From Roseiflexus castenholzii DSM 13941 (lineage in GTDB: Bacteria > Chloroflexota > Chloroflexia > Chloroflexales > Roseiflexaceae), in assembly GCF_000017805.1 (NCBI RefSeq), contig NC_009767.1:1178001-1242000 (forward strand): a DNA stretch of 64,000 nt. Direction: 5' to 3'. Position numbers and translations under genes: made by a program. Positions 31,719 to 40,428 of this stretch are shown here, piece after piece; position 1 is the first letter of the stretch, and every line of letters starts with the position of its first letter. The notes beneath the pieces were generated by a model. That model ran no database searches, was not told where the DNA came from, and was given only the letters and a program-made list of their open reading frames with translations.

Positions 31719-34046
31719 ATGAGCACGCAGCAGTCGCCTGTCTGGATCAGGCTGCCACAGTGCGCCGAGACACCGGTCGTTGCAGCGTATCGATTGCACG
31801 TTCACATCGAGCAGGATAGTGTTGCGCGAGTGCGGGTAAGCGCTGATGAGCGATACGAGTTATGGCTCGATGGTCATCGGATAGGACGCGGACCTGAACG
31901 TGGCGTGCCTGACATGTGGTTCTATGACATGTATGATCTGTCGCTGAGGGCAGGGAGACACGTGCTGACGGCGCGCGTCTGGCGTCTGAAAGAATTGGCG
32001 CCACTGGCGCAGATGAGCGTCGCGCCGGGATTCGTGCTCTGGGCTGATGCGCCCTTCCGCCATTTGCTTTCGACCGGCATCGCCCAATGGGAAGTCAAGT
32101 TACTGACCGGCTACTCGTTCTTTTTGCCGGGCGCCACATCATACTCGCCCTGGTTCTCCGGCGCCAATCAGGTCATCGATGGAGCATCATTCGATTGGGA
32201 GGCGCTGAACGGCGACGGTGACGGATGGGAACCGGCTGCGCATCGCATGGAGGGCAGGGCATTGCTCTTTGGCATTCAACCGGAACATGCGTTGACACCC
32301 GGACCGCTGCCGGCTCAGTGCTCCATACCACGCACTGCTGGCATTGTTCGATGGGTCAGCGCAGGAGCCTGGGAGAACCCGGAGATTGTGGCAGTGCTGC
32401 CCGACAATCGCATGGACGAGGAGCGCGACCACTGGCAGGCGCTGGCGGCGGGACAAGCGCCGTTCATCCTGCCACCCCATGAACGACGGCAGGTGATATT
32501 TGATCTCACCGACTATGTGTGCGCATATCCGCAGATTGTCGTATCTGGCGGAAGCGGCAGTGTGCTGACGATTGGTTGGGCGGAAGCATTGTTCTGGGAC
32601 CTCAAAGGACAACGCAAAGAGCGCCGCGATCAGATCGAAGACCGCTATTTCGTCAGTCTGATGCGCGATGTGTTTCGTTCGGACGGCGGAGCAGAACGGG
32701 TGTTCACAACCCTCTGGTGGCGTGCCGGGCGCTATCTGCACCTGTTGGTCGAAACCGCCGACGAGCCACTGACCATTGAGTCATTCACTCTAACGGAGAC
32801 GCGCTATCCGCTGGAGATGGAAAGTCGCCTGACACTGGACGATGAACGTCTGAGTCGCGCGCTGCCGCTTATGGTTCGCGCATTGCAGATGTGCTCTCAC
32901 GAGACATATCTGGACTGTCCCTACTACGAGCAGATGATGTACGTGGGAGACGCGCGCCTGGAGGCGCTGACAACCTATGCAATCAGCCGCGATGACCGAC
33001 TGGCGCGCAAGGCGCTCATGCTGTTCGATCATTCGCGTCAGGCGAGTGGCATGGTCCTGGCGCGGTTTCCGTGCTGCGACCGTCAGATCATTCCACCATT
33101 TGCGCTCTGGTGGGTGGCAATGATCCACGATTATGCCATGTGGCGCGGCGACCAGGCATTTATCGCCGGTCTGCTTCCCGGCATGCGCGCCGTGCTGGAT
33201 GGGTTCCTGCGCCTGATCGATAGCGACGGACTGTTGCCATCGCCATCGGGGTGGAACTTCGTTGACTGGGTTCCCGCGTGGCGCCACGGCGTTCCGCCCG
33301 ATGGCGACAGAGGGGTCAGCGGTGTGCTCAACTGGCATCTGGCATACACGCTGCGGCTGGCGGCAGAACTCGAACAGTGGGCAGGCGAAGCGGAGCTGGC
33401 GCAACGCTATGAGCGCCATCGAACGCGACTGGCAGCGCGCCTGATAGCGTGTTTCTGGAATGACGCGCGGGGATTGTTCGCCGATGACCTGGAGCATACC
33501 TCGTTCTCAGAGCACACACAGGCGCTGGCGGTATTGAGCGGTGCGCTCGACCCGCAACAACAGCAGCGCATTGCCGAACGGCTGCGCAACGATAGACATT
33601 TGACCCGGACGACGATCTTCTTCACGCACTATCTGTTTGAAGCATACTACATTCTGGGGATGGCAGACGCCTTCTTTGAACGGCTTGATGTGTGGCTCTC
33701 GCTCCCCGACGAAGGGTTTAAGACCACGCCAGAGCAACCGGAACCAACCCGTTCCGACTGTCACGGATGGGGAGCGCATCCGCTTTACCACTGTTTTGCA
33801 ACTATTCTGGGCATCCGTCCGGCATCGTTCGGATTTGATCACGTGGTCATTGCTCCGATGCCAGGCCATCTGAGCGCCGTCTCCGGCGCACTGGCGCATC
33901 CACGCGGAATGATTGATGTGACGATCACGCAAATAAACGGACGAATGACCATCGATATCAATCTGCCGGAGGGATTAACCGGGACATTCCGGTACGGACA
34001 TGTAGTGCAGGAATTGACCGCAGGGGCGCACCGTTGGTGCGCCTGA
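31719..34046 (+). CDS. GH78-like alpha-L-rhamnosidase
   Basis: 775 residues. An N-terminal beta-sandwich region (to about 380) precedes an (alpha/alpha)6 barrel. The barrel carries TYLDCPYYEQMMYVGDARLEAL (two pieces of the GH78 active-site signature), with D399 and E404 at positions that in rhamnosidases bind sugar and donate the proton. A C-terminal beta domain with HGWGAHPLYH and PMPGHLSAVSGALAHPRG completes the family layout. The ATG at 31719 follows TTGGAGAAA; the frame runs further upstream through minisatellite and is not coding there. No signal peptide is visible. It likely removes terminal rhamnose from glycosides; exact substrate unknown. Confidence 0.82.
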   Translation: MSTQQSPVWIRLPQCAETPVVAAYRLHVHIEQDSVARVRVSADERYELWLDGHRIGRGPERGVPDMWFYDMYDLSLRAGRHVLTARVWRLKELAPLAQMSVAPGFVLWADAPFRHLLSTGIAQWEVKLLTGYSFFLPGATSYSPWFSGANQVIDGASFDWEALNGDGDGWEPAAHRMEGRALLFGIQPEHALTPGPLPAQCSIPRTAGIVRWVSAGAWENPEIVAVLPDNRMDEERDHWQALAAGQAPFILPPHERRQVIFDLTDYVCAYPQIVVSGGSGSVLTIGWAEALFWDLKGQRKERRDQIEDRYFVSLMRDVFRSDGGAERVFTTLWWRAGRYLHLLVETADEPLTIESFTLTETRYPLEMESRLTLDDERLSRALPLMVRALQMCSHETYLDCPYYEQMMYVGDARLEALTTYAISRDDRLARKALMLFDHSRQASGMVLARFPCCDRQIIPPFALWWVAMIHDYAMWRGDQAFIAGLLPGMRAVLDGFLRLIDSDGLLPSPSGWNFVDWVPAWRHGVPPDGDRGVSGVLNWHLAYTLRLAAELEQWAGEAELAQRYERHRTRLAARLIACFWNDARGLFADDLEHTSFSEHTQALAVLSGALDPQQQQRIAERLRNDRHLTRTTIFFTHYLFEAYYILGMADAFFERLDVWLSLPDEGFKTTPEQPEPTRSDCHGWGAHPLYHCFATILGIRPASFGFDHVVIAPMPGHLSAVSGALAHPRGMIDVTITQINGRMTIDINLPEGLTGTFRYGHVVQELTAGAHRWCA

Positions 34047-34051
34047 ACGTT

Positions 34052-34158
34052 GGCGCGCGCCGGTAGCCCGCCTGCTGCGACGGAGCACAGACAGAGAGGG
34101 CGCGTCTCAGACGCGCCCACAGATGCGCCACATACAGGCGCGCGCCGGTAGCCCGCCC
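34052..34158. repeat. Direct repeat pair flanking a perfect hairpin
   Basis: A 21-base word beginning GGCGCGCGCCGGTAGCCC stands at 34052-34072 and again at 34138-34158. Between them, at 34098-34118, GGGCGCGTCT and AGACGCGCCC form a perfect 10-base stem with one-base loop. It sits between two convergent genes, where it could block read-through. Confidence 0.6.
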
Positions 34159-34173
34159 ACACGAAGGCGCGAG

Positions 34174-35458
34174 TCACCGACTCCCATTGCGTCGCCGGTT
34201 CGCGTCGTTATCCAGCGCCAGGCGCACGCCGGTCTGCAACGTGCCGGCGGTGCGGATGCCTTCCAGGCTCACCCCCAGTTGCACCAGCGTCTGCGCCACC
34301 TGCGGCTTGATGCCGGTCAGCACCACCTGCGCGCCCAGCAGCCGCACCGCCTGCGCCGCGCAGGGCGTTGGCCACCTGCGTATCGACCACCTGCACCCCG
34401 GTGATGTCCACAATCGCCATCTCGGCGCGATACGCGGCCACCCCCTCGAGCAGCGCATCCACGATCTGCTGCGCTCGCGCGCTGTCGATGGCGCCGACCA
34501 GCGGCATAATCACCGCCGTCTCGCTGATCGGGATGAGCGGCGTCGAGAGTTCGCGGATGGCGGCGCGCTGCGCGTCGATCACCTGCTGCTGCAAGGCGAA
34601 GCGCTCCTCCTCGGCGCGCTTCTGTGCGCTGATGTCGCGCAGAAAGCCAATAATCCGAGGTGTGTCATTGGGTGACATCTGGGTGTACATGGTTGCAGCC
34701 ACCGGTACGATGCCGCCGTCCTTGCGGCGGATGCGCGCTTCGAGGAACGCGGCTTTGCCTTCCGCCAGGCGCGCCAGAGTGACCTGCGCCGCGCGATAAT
34801 CCTCGTCGTGAATGTAGTCGAAGCCATTCATGCCGATCAGGTCGTCGCCGTAGCCGGTCAACGCCTTGTAGGCGGCATTGGCGTAGAGAATGGCGCCGGC
34901 GAAATCGGCGACGCCGATGGCGTCGGGGGCGTTCTCGACGAGCGCCTCGAAGAGGCGCAGGCGCTCCTCGCGCTGCACTTCGGCGGTCAGGTCCTCGAAC
35001 ATGCCGGTCATGGCGACAGGATGACCGGCGTCGTTGCGAATGACGAAGGCGTTGATCCGCACCGGGATGGCGTGGCCGTTGCGATGGCGCAGGCGCGCAC
35101 TACCGCGCCAGATGCCGCTGCGCATCACATCCTGCACATGCGCCTGAATGGTCGGGAGGTCCTCCTCAAAGTGCAGCGCCATCAGCGATACGCCGATCAG
35201 CGTGTCGTAGCCGATCAACTCGTGAAATGCAGGATTCGCATAAGTGATGACGCCGTCGATGTTCGCAATAGAGATCGCCTGTGGCGCAGTCTCGACCAGG
35301 GTGCGAAAACTGCGCAACTCTTCGATGATGGCGTGGTTGGTTGTGGTTGCGGTGACGCCGCTGGAGGAAGCGAGGCGTGCTTCCAGGTTGCTGACGCGCT
35401 GACGCAGCGCAGCGTTCTCGGCTTCAAGCGTAGTAATGTTCGCGTTCGTGGCGGTCAT
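34174..35458 (-). pseudogene. PAS-PAS-STAS regulator (RsbR-like), frameshifted in STAS domain
   Basis: From ATG 35458 (AAGGAAGGAG upstream) the protein runs through a short coiled coil (LEAENAALRQRVSNLEARL), two PAS domains (FRTLVETAPQAISIANIDG; LFEALVENAPDAIGVADFAG with a PAC segment) and into a STAS domain (STPLIPISETAVIMPLVGAI; MAIVDITGVQVVDTQVANAL). Near 34355-34365 the frame is lost: the natural STAS ending (AVRLLGAQVVLTGIKPQVAQ) continues in another frame to 34174. A missing GC pair in CTGCGC[GC]GGCGCAG explains it; restoring two bases gives 428 residues. As read, the product would end in an unrelated Gly/Ala/Arg-rich tail at 34208. The family acts in stressosome signalling. A sequencing error is as likely as true inactivation. 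Confidence 0.8.
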
Positions 35459-36000
35459 CGCAGAGCGCTCCTTCCTTTTCAATATCGTGTTTCACGAACC
35501 TGGTGATAAACGCTGCTGGCTCAGGCGGGTCGCTCATACGCCCGCTTCAACGGAACGTGACGTCTGGCGTTGGCACAGTTGACGACGTCTCAAGGTCGAA
35601 TAATGGCAGCGCTGAATCTTCATTCTTTTGGAATGATATGCGCCACAGATTACCAGGACATTACCAGAAAAGCGTTCGGAAGATGGAAGACGGGAAAATT
35701 GCAGGTGAGTGCGAAGCCTGCCTTCACAGGCTCTACCCGACCATGCTGTTCATTTTCATCAGCGATGAGACACCCGCGTCAGGTGGTTCTTGCAGCGCTC
35801 GAAGGTTCACGGAGGCGGACACAGTTGAAGGCGCTGCGGGCTGACGCCCTGGCTCATAGGGAGGACCAAAACTCAGACAATCGAGCCCGTGCCTGTGAAG
35901 CGGCCGGCGTTGGTTTCGACAGGCTCACCATGCGCTGGATTCGACGGGCTCAGCCAACGCCGATCACGAGATTGTCCAATCTCTGGTTGATCTTCCTATA

Positions 36001-36150
36001 CGACCAATTCCCTGTGACCATCCGGCATGGTCATCCCGATCAGCACGAGGGGTCGTGCGCGACCCGCTTCGATTCCTCGCTGCGCTCGGAATGACAAGTC
36101 GCTGCGCTCGGAATGACCAGCATGCGGCATCTTCAATCGTCATTGGTATA
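36001..36150 (-). mobile_element. MITE-like element copy (reverse orientation)
   Basis: Reads, reversed, ATACCAATGACGATTGAAG ... ATTGGTCGT, with the CATTCCGAGCGCAGCGA core present twice and the GTCACAGGGAATTGGT end. It matches the units of the 11.4-13.0 kb array but carries a duplicated core segment. Confidence 0.8.
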
Positions 36151-36233
36151 CGATCGTGAAAGCACCACGACACTGGGGCTTCACCAGATGCAACCGGGCA
36201 TCCTCAATCGTCATTGGTATACGATCGTGAAAG
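36133..36233. repeat. Direct repeat of MITE end plus flank
   Basis: TCAATCGTCATTGGTATACG followed by ATCGTGAAAGC stands at about 36133-36163 and again at 36203-36233. It includes the last MITE bases and adjoining unique DNA, so part of a flank was duplicated after or during insertion. Confidence 0.7.
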
Positions 36234-36352
36234 CCCCTCCGGGGATTCCATGACTCAGAGGAATTCACAGCTCAGAGTGGGCTGTCGTAGATGATTTTCG
36301 CAAACATCAACATTGCTTCGTGTCGCTTCGCGTCCTTCGTGGAGAGACTCGC

Positions 36353-37777
36353 CTACAGCATTGCCGCCAGATCGTTGCCCAGGCGAATCAGGCGTTGACA
36401 CTGCGATTCGGGAAGGGTGTCGAGCGCGGGACGCACCTGCCGGTCGAGAATGCGTCTTGCTTCGTTGGTGCGCTTTGTGTCAATGGCGAGGCGCGCGTCG
36501 TCTATTGCCTGCACCAGTGTGGACGGCGCCTTTCCTTCGTCAACCAGAGGGCGCAGCGAGTCGGCGAGCGCCTGGCACAACTCCCACGGTCGCCACAACC
36601 CCAGCGTGCGCTCGTTGAACCCGTAGCCGGTCACCGGTCTCCCTGCCATTGTTCCTTCCAGGCGGGTCGGTCCGGTGAGATAATCGACCGGCATGCGGTG
36701 CGCCGGGGCAGGCGCCAGCGGCGTGCTGGTCACAATCAGATCGAGCGACGGCACATGGAACCGGTAGGCGTCGAGAAAGTAGCGCCTGTCGCCTCGCACG
36801 CCAAAGAGACGCTGAACAGGCGCGTAGAGCGGCGTGACATACCCTTCGTCACGGCAGTAACTGAGTGCTTCGATCCGGTACGCATCGGTGAACGACGTGC
36901 GCCCTTCAGGATCGGTGATCGTCAGTCCGCTGAACGGAATTTCACGGTTGCGCTCGTGACGTGCAAAGTTCCGCCACAGGCTCAGTTCCCACCCGTTGTC
37001 GAACGACATCTGCGCCCACTGGTGGCTGTAGCGATCCGCCAGTATGCCGGAGTACGCGCCAACATACTCCGGGAACCACTGCCGGTCGAGCCAACCGATG
37101 TCGCCCCACACCGCTTCTTCCACACCACGCCACCGGAGCGACCCGCGATAGCTCAGGCTCTGGAAGTAGGAGCGGGTATTCGGTTGCCCCATCACAGTGA
37201 TGGCGCCGTTGTGAACCGGACCACCGACCGGTTGTGGCGGTTTGACCGCATCGACAACGAGATCGAGCGCCAGTGGATCGCCACGACTGTCGCGCCCGCA
37301 TACATCGAGCGTATACCCGAATGGCACGAGATCGCCGGAAGCATCGTACCGCGCCCAGAAGCGGCTCTTCCAGCACGGTGAGTTCCAGGCGACGCCAAGA
37401 TGACCGCGTGTAATCGTCAGACGTTGACGAAACCAGCGTTTTGGAGGCAGGTCATACGACGCGAATGTGGTATATCCGCCGTTCGCAAGATCGAACAGCG
37501 CGCCGAGGTGCATATCGATGCCGGAAGCGCTCGAAAAGCCGGAGAGACGCGCAAAAATGACGAAGAAAGCGTACCGTTTTCCGGTCTGTTCACCCTGCAC
37601 AATCCCCGAAGCGTAGTAGGTGTCGCTCGCCATGTCCTGGTATCCTTCCGCCTGTGGGAAGCGCAGTTGTGGATCGTCGGGAACGAGAAGGTACGGATAG
37701 GAGCGCCACTCTTGCCGGCGCACACCGGCATTGATCATCATCGAAGCATCAGCCTGCTCGTCAAATTCAGACGTCAC
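36353..37777 (-). CDS. CrtC/AttH-like lipocalin-fold protein
   Basis: 474 residues. The core (GYQDMASDTYYASGIVQGEQTGKRYAFFVIFARL; a WGDIGWLDRQWFPEYVGAY segment; FDNGWELSLWRNF) resembles the two-domain lipocalin-like family that includes carotenoid 1,2-hydratase CrtC and AttH. The last 100 residues are helical and charged. CrtC adds water to acyclic carotenoids; members of this family also act on other hydrophobic substrates. In a Roseiflexus-like organism carotenoid modification is attractive but unproven. ATG overlaps the stop of the upstream glpX gene by four bases (ATGA), so the two are co-translated. No signal peptide is visible. Confidence 0.7.
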   Translation of the reverse strand: MTSEFDEQADASMMINAGVRRQEWRSYPYLLVPDDPQLRFPQAEGYQDMASDTYYASGIVQGEQTGKRYAFFVIFARLSGFSSASGIDMHLGALFDLANGGYTTFASYDLPPKRWFRQRLTITRGHLGVAWNSPCWKSRFWARYDASGDLVPFGYTLDVCGRDSRGDPLALDLVVDAVKPPQPVGGPVHNGAITVMGQPNTRSYFQSLSYRGSLRWRGVEEAVWGDIGWLDRQWFPEYVGAYSGILADRYSHQWAQMSFDNGWELSLWRNFARHERNREIPFSGLTITDPEGRTSFTDAYRIEALSYCRDEGYVTPLYAPVQRLFGVRGDRRYFLDAYRFHVPSLDLIVTSTPLAPAPAHRMPVDYLTGPTRLEGTMAGRPVTGYGFNERTLGLWRPWELCQALADSLRPLVDEGKAPSTLVQAIDDARLAIDTKRTNEARRILDRQVRPALDTLPESQCQRLIRLGNDLAAML

Positions 37778-38775
37778 GGTTCACGCTCCTTACTCAAAAC
37801 GGCGTCGACATCGGGCAGCAAGTGTTCGGCATAAATCACCCGGCGCGTGCGGGTTTCACAGCGCAGAATGAGCGAATTCGTCTCGGCGCGGTCGCGCTGA
37901 TAGCGCACACCGTGGAGCAGTAATCCATCAGTAATACCGGTCGCTACAAAGAAGACCTCATTGGTTGCCACCATATCATTGCAGGTAAGCACCCGGCGGA
38001 TGTCGAGACCGCGCTCCTCGATAGCGTGGTGCTCGGCAGCGCTCTGTGGCGCAAGTCGGGCCAGCATCGCGCCGCCAAGCGACCGCACCGCGCACGCAGC
38101 GATGATGCCCTCGGCAGCGCCGCCGATCCCCATGAGCACATCGACCGGCCCGCCGGGCATAGCGGCGAGCACCGCGCCGGCAATATCACCATCGTCCGCC
38201 AGCATAACACGCGCGCCGGCCGCGCGGATTTCGTTCACCAGATCGACGTGACGCGGTCGGTCGAGCACAAAAACAACCAGGTCGCGGATTTCTTTGCCGA
38301 GGGTGCGCGCAATCAGCGCCAGTGTCCATCCAGCAGGCGCGCCAAGGCATTCCGGCACCAGCGCGTGCGCTGTTTCGCGACTGACGACCAGTTTCTCCAT
38401 GTATGCCGCCGGCGCAGGCGACCAGAGGGCGCCACGCGGCGCGACCGCCGCAACCGCGATCGCGCCGGAGCGTCCCTGCACCAGGAGGCGCAACCCATCG
38501 ACCGGATCGACGACAACATCGACCGGCGGACCGCCACGACCGACGTGTCGACCGCTGATCAGACCGGATGGCGATTTCAGGCGACCTTCCTCGCCGACGA
38601 CGATCCATCCATCGAAATCAAGCAGATCAAGCGTGGCCGCCATCGCGTGTTCTGCTGCTGCGTTCGCCTCGTTGCGCCGACCAAGCCCCATCCAGCGTCC
38701 GGCGCTGATGGCAGCGGCTTCGGTCGCCCGCACGAGATCAAGCCCGGTGTTACGACTGAGTTGTGTGACGCTCAT
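37774..38775 (-). CDS. glpX: Fructose-1,6-bisphosphatase class II (GlpX)
   Basis: 333 residues. GlpX landmarks in order: an N-terminal ATEAAAISAGRWMGLGRRNEANAAA, the metal-site VVVDPVDGLRLL, AAYMEKLVVSRE, and GIGGAAEGIIAACAVRSLGGAM. It removes the 1-phosphate from fructose 1,6-bisphosphate (some members also sedoheptulose 1,7-bisphosphate) in gluconeogenesis, which an organism fixing carbon by the 3-hydroxypropionate route needs to make sugars. It is the first gene of a two-gene unit with the CrtC-like gene and divergent from the lyase gene at 38974. Confidence 0.9.
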   Translation of the reverse strand: MSVTQLSRNTGLDLVRATEAAAISAGRWMGLGRRNEANAAAEHAMAATLDLLDFDGWIVVGEEGRLKSPSGLISGRHVGRGGPPVDVVVDPVDGLRLLVQGRSGAIAVAAVAPRGALWSPAPAAYMEKLVVSRETAHALVPECLGAPAGWTLALIARTLGKEIRDLVVFVLDRPRHVDLVNEIRAAGARVMLADDGDIAGAVLAAMPGGPVDVLMGIGGAAEGIIAACAVRSLGGAMLARLAPQSAAEHHAIEERGLDIRRVLTCNDMVATNEVFFVATGITDGLLLHGVRYQRDRAETNSLILRCETRTRRVIYAEHLLPDVDAVLSKEREP

Positions 38776-38973
38776 GACTGGATTCTGCCTGTGGCGTCAG
38801 CCGATACGCGCGCCTTTTCTCCTTGCTTTTGCCGGCGCCACCAGTGTAGGACAGAGCACGATCAGTGTCAATTGCGCGACTTGGTCGAGCCATGATGCAC
38901 TGCATCGCAGCGTGTGAATGAATTCATGGTACTATAAACGCGGTGATCGTCCCCAAAGGAGAGGAGGAAGCCC

Positions 38974-40428
38974 ATGACCGAAGGATTCCGCATCGAGAAG
39001 GACTCACTCGGCGAAGTGCAGGTGCCGGCGAACGCGCTCTATGGCGCACAGACGCAACGTGCTGTGATGAACTTCCCGGTGAGCGGCATGCGTCCGTATC
39101 CGGCGTTCGTTTGGGCGCAGGCGATGATCAAGCGCGCCGCCGCAGAAGTCAACCGCGATCTCGGACTGTTCAACGATGTCACGGTCGGCGACCGCGCGAT
39201 CAGCGGCCGTCAGATTGCCGACGCCATTATTCAGGCGGCTGACGAAGTGCTCGATGGGCAGCACGCCGATCAGTTCGTCGTCGATCCGTTCCAGGCAGGG
39301 GCCGGTACCAGTCATAACATGAACCTCAATGAGGTGATTGCCAACCGCGCCAACCAAATTCTCGGCTTTGCAATCGATGATCCGAAGAAACCGGTCAGTC
39401 CGAACGACCACGTCAATATGGCGCAGAGCACCAACGACACCATCCCAACGGCTATCCGCCTCGGATGCCTCTGGCGCATCGACGAACTGCTGGCGGCCAT
39501 CGACCGGCTCGCCGATGCGCTCGAAGCCAAAGCGGAAGAGTTCGATCCAATCGTCAAATCGGGACGTACTCACCTTCAGGACGCGGTGCCGGTACGTCTG
39601 GGGCAAGAGTTTGGCGCATATGCGCTGGCAGTGCGCAATGATCGCGAGCGCATTGCGGTTGCCGCCGACCGGCTGCGCCGCCTGGGCATTGGCGGTACGG
39701 CTGTCGGCAGCGGATTGAATGCGCATCCTGAATACCATTTGCGCATGGTGAAGCGCCTGTCGGAACTGACCGGTCAGGAACTGCGCTCGGCGGGCAACCT
39801 GTTCGAGGCGATGCAGAGCATGGCTGACCCGGCGGATTTCTCGGCGTCGCTGCGCACGTTGAGCATCACGCTGACTCGCATTGCGAACGACCTCCGTCTG
39901 CTGGCGTCCGGTCCCACCACCGGTCTCGATGAAATTCGCCTGCCTGCGGTGCAGCCCGGTTCGAGCATCATGCCGGGCAAGGTCAATCCGGTGCTGGCGG
40001 AAATGCTGAATATGGCGTGTTTCCATGTGCAGGGATGCGACCTGACCGTGTCGCTTGCGGCGCAAGCCGGGCAACTGGAACTCAATGTGATGATGCCGAT
40101 TATTGCGCACAATCTGTTCGAGATGATGCACGTCCTCATTGGCGCAATCAATGCCTTCACCGAGAAGTGCGTCGTCGGCATCACCGCCAATCCGGCGAAG
40201 GCGACCGGTTGGCTGGCGAAGAACCCGATCCTGGTGACGGCGCTGAACCCGGTGATCGGGTATCTCAACGGTGCAGCCGTCGCCAAGGAAGCGCTGGCGA
40301 CGGGTAAGACGATCAAGGAAGTGGTGGTCGAAAAAGGGTTGATGAGTGCTGAACAGGTTGATGAACTCCTTGACGTGCGCGCAATGACCGAAGGCGGCAT
40401 CATGGGATTTGGCGGCGGTGGCGGGTAG
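38974..40428 (+). CDS. Aspartate ammonia-lyase / class II fumarase family enzyme
   Basis: 484 residues. Family signature GSSIMPGKVNP and the QSTNDTIPTAIR and SGRTHLQDAVP motifs are intact. Several positions lean to aspartase: AGAGTSHNMNLNEVI (not GSGTQSNMN), KVNPVLAEMLN (not KVNPTQCE), EKCVVGITAN. But fumarase cannot be excluded by eye, and the bi-cycle requires a fumarase. It releases ammonia or water from aspartate or malate to give fumarate, in the cytoplasm. A strong GGAGAGGAGG site precedes ATG. The protein ends in a glycine run (MGFGGGGG); its last 57 bases of DNA are repeated four more times downstream. Confidence 0.88.
   Translation: MTEGFRIEKDSLGEVQVPANALYGAQTQRAVMNFPVSGMRPYPAFVWAQAMIKRAAAEVNRDLGLFNDVTVGDRAISGRQIADAIIQAADEVLDGQHADQFVVDPFQAGAGTSHNMNLNEVIANRANQILGFAIDDPKKPVSPNDHVNMAQSTNDTIPTAIRLGCLWRIDELLAAIDRLADALEAKAEEFDPIVKSGRTHLQDAVPVRLGQEFGAYALAVRNDRERIAVAADRLRRLGIGGTAVGSGLNAHPEYHLRMVKRLSELTGQELRSAGNLFEAMQSMADPADFSASLRTLSITLTRIANDLRLLASGPTTGLDEIRLPAVQPGSSIMPGKVNPVLAEMLNMACFHVQGCDLTVSLAAQAGQLELNVMMPIIAHNLFEMMHVLIGAINAFTEKCVVGITANPAKATGWLAKNPILVTALNPVIGYLNGAAVAKEALATGKTIKEVVVEKGLMSAEQVDELLDVRAMTEGGIMGFGGGGG

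Larger units (their letters stand above)
35459..36352. other. Intergenic, about 890 bases, no gene; contains one MITE copy
   Basis: Apart from the MITE at 36001-36150 and the direct repeat after it, I see no coding region. Open frames are short and without ribosome-binding sites. Small inverted words such as GCCTGCCTTCACAGGC near 35720 occur. Confidence 0.55.

Noticed and set aside
39004..40131. Frame of 375 codons opposite the aspartase/fumarase gene
   Set aside because: Antisense shadow; the plus-strand gene has all family signatures.
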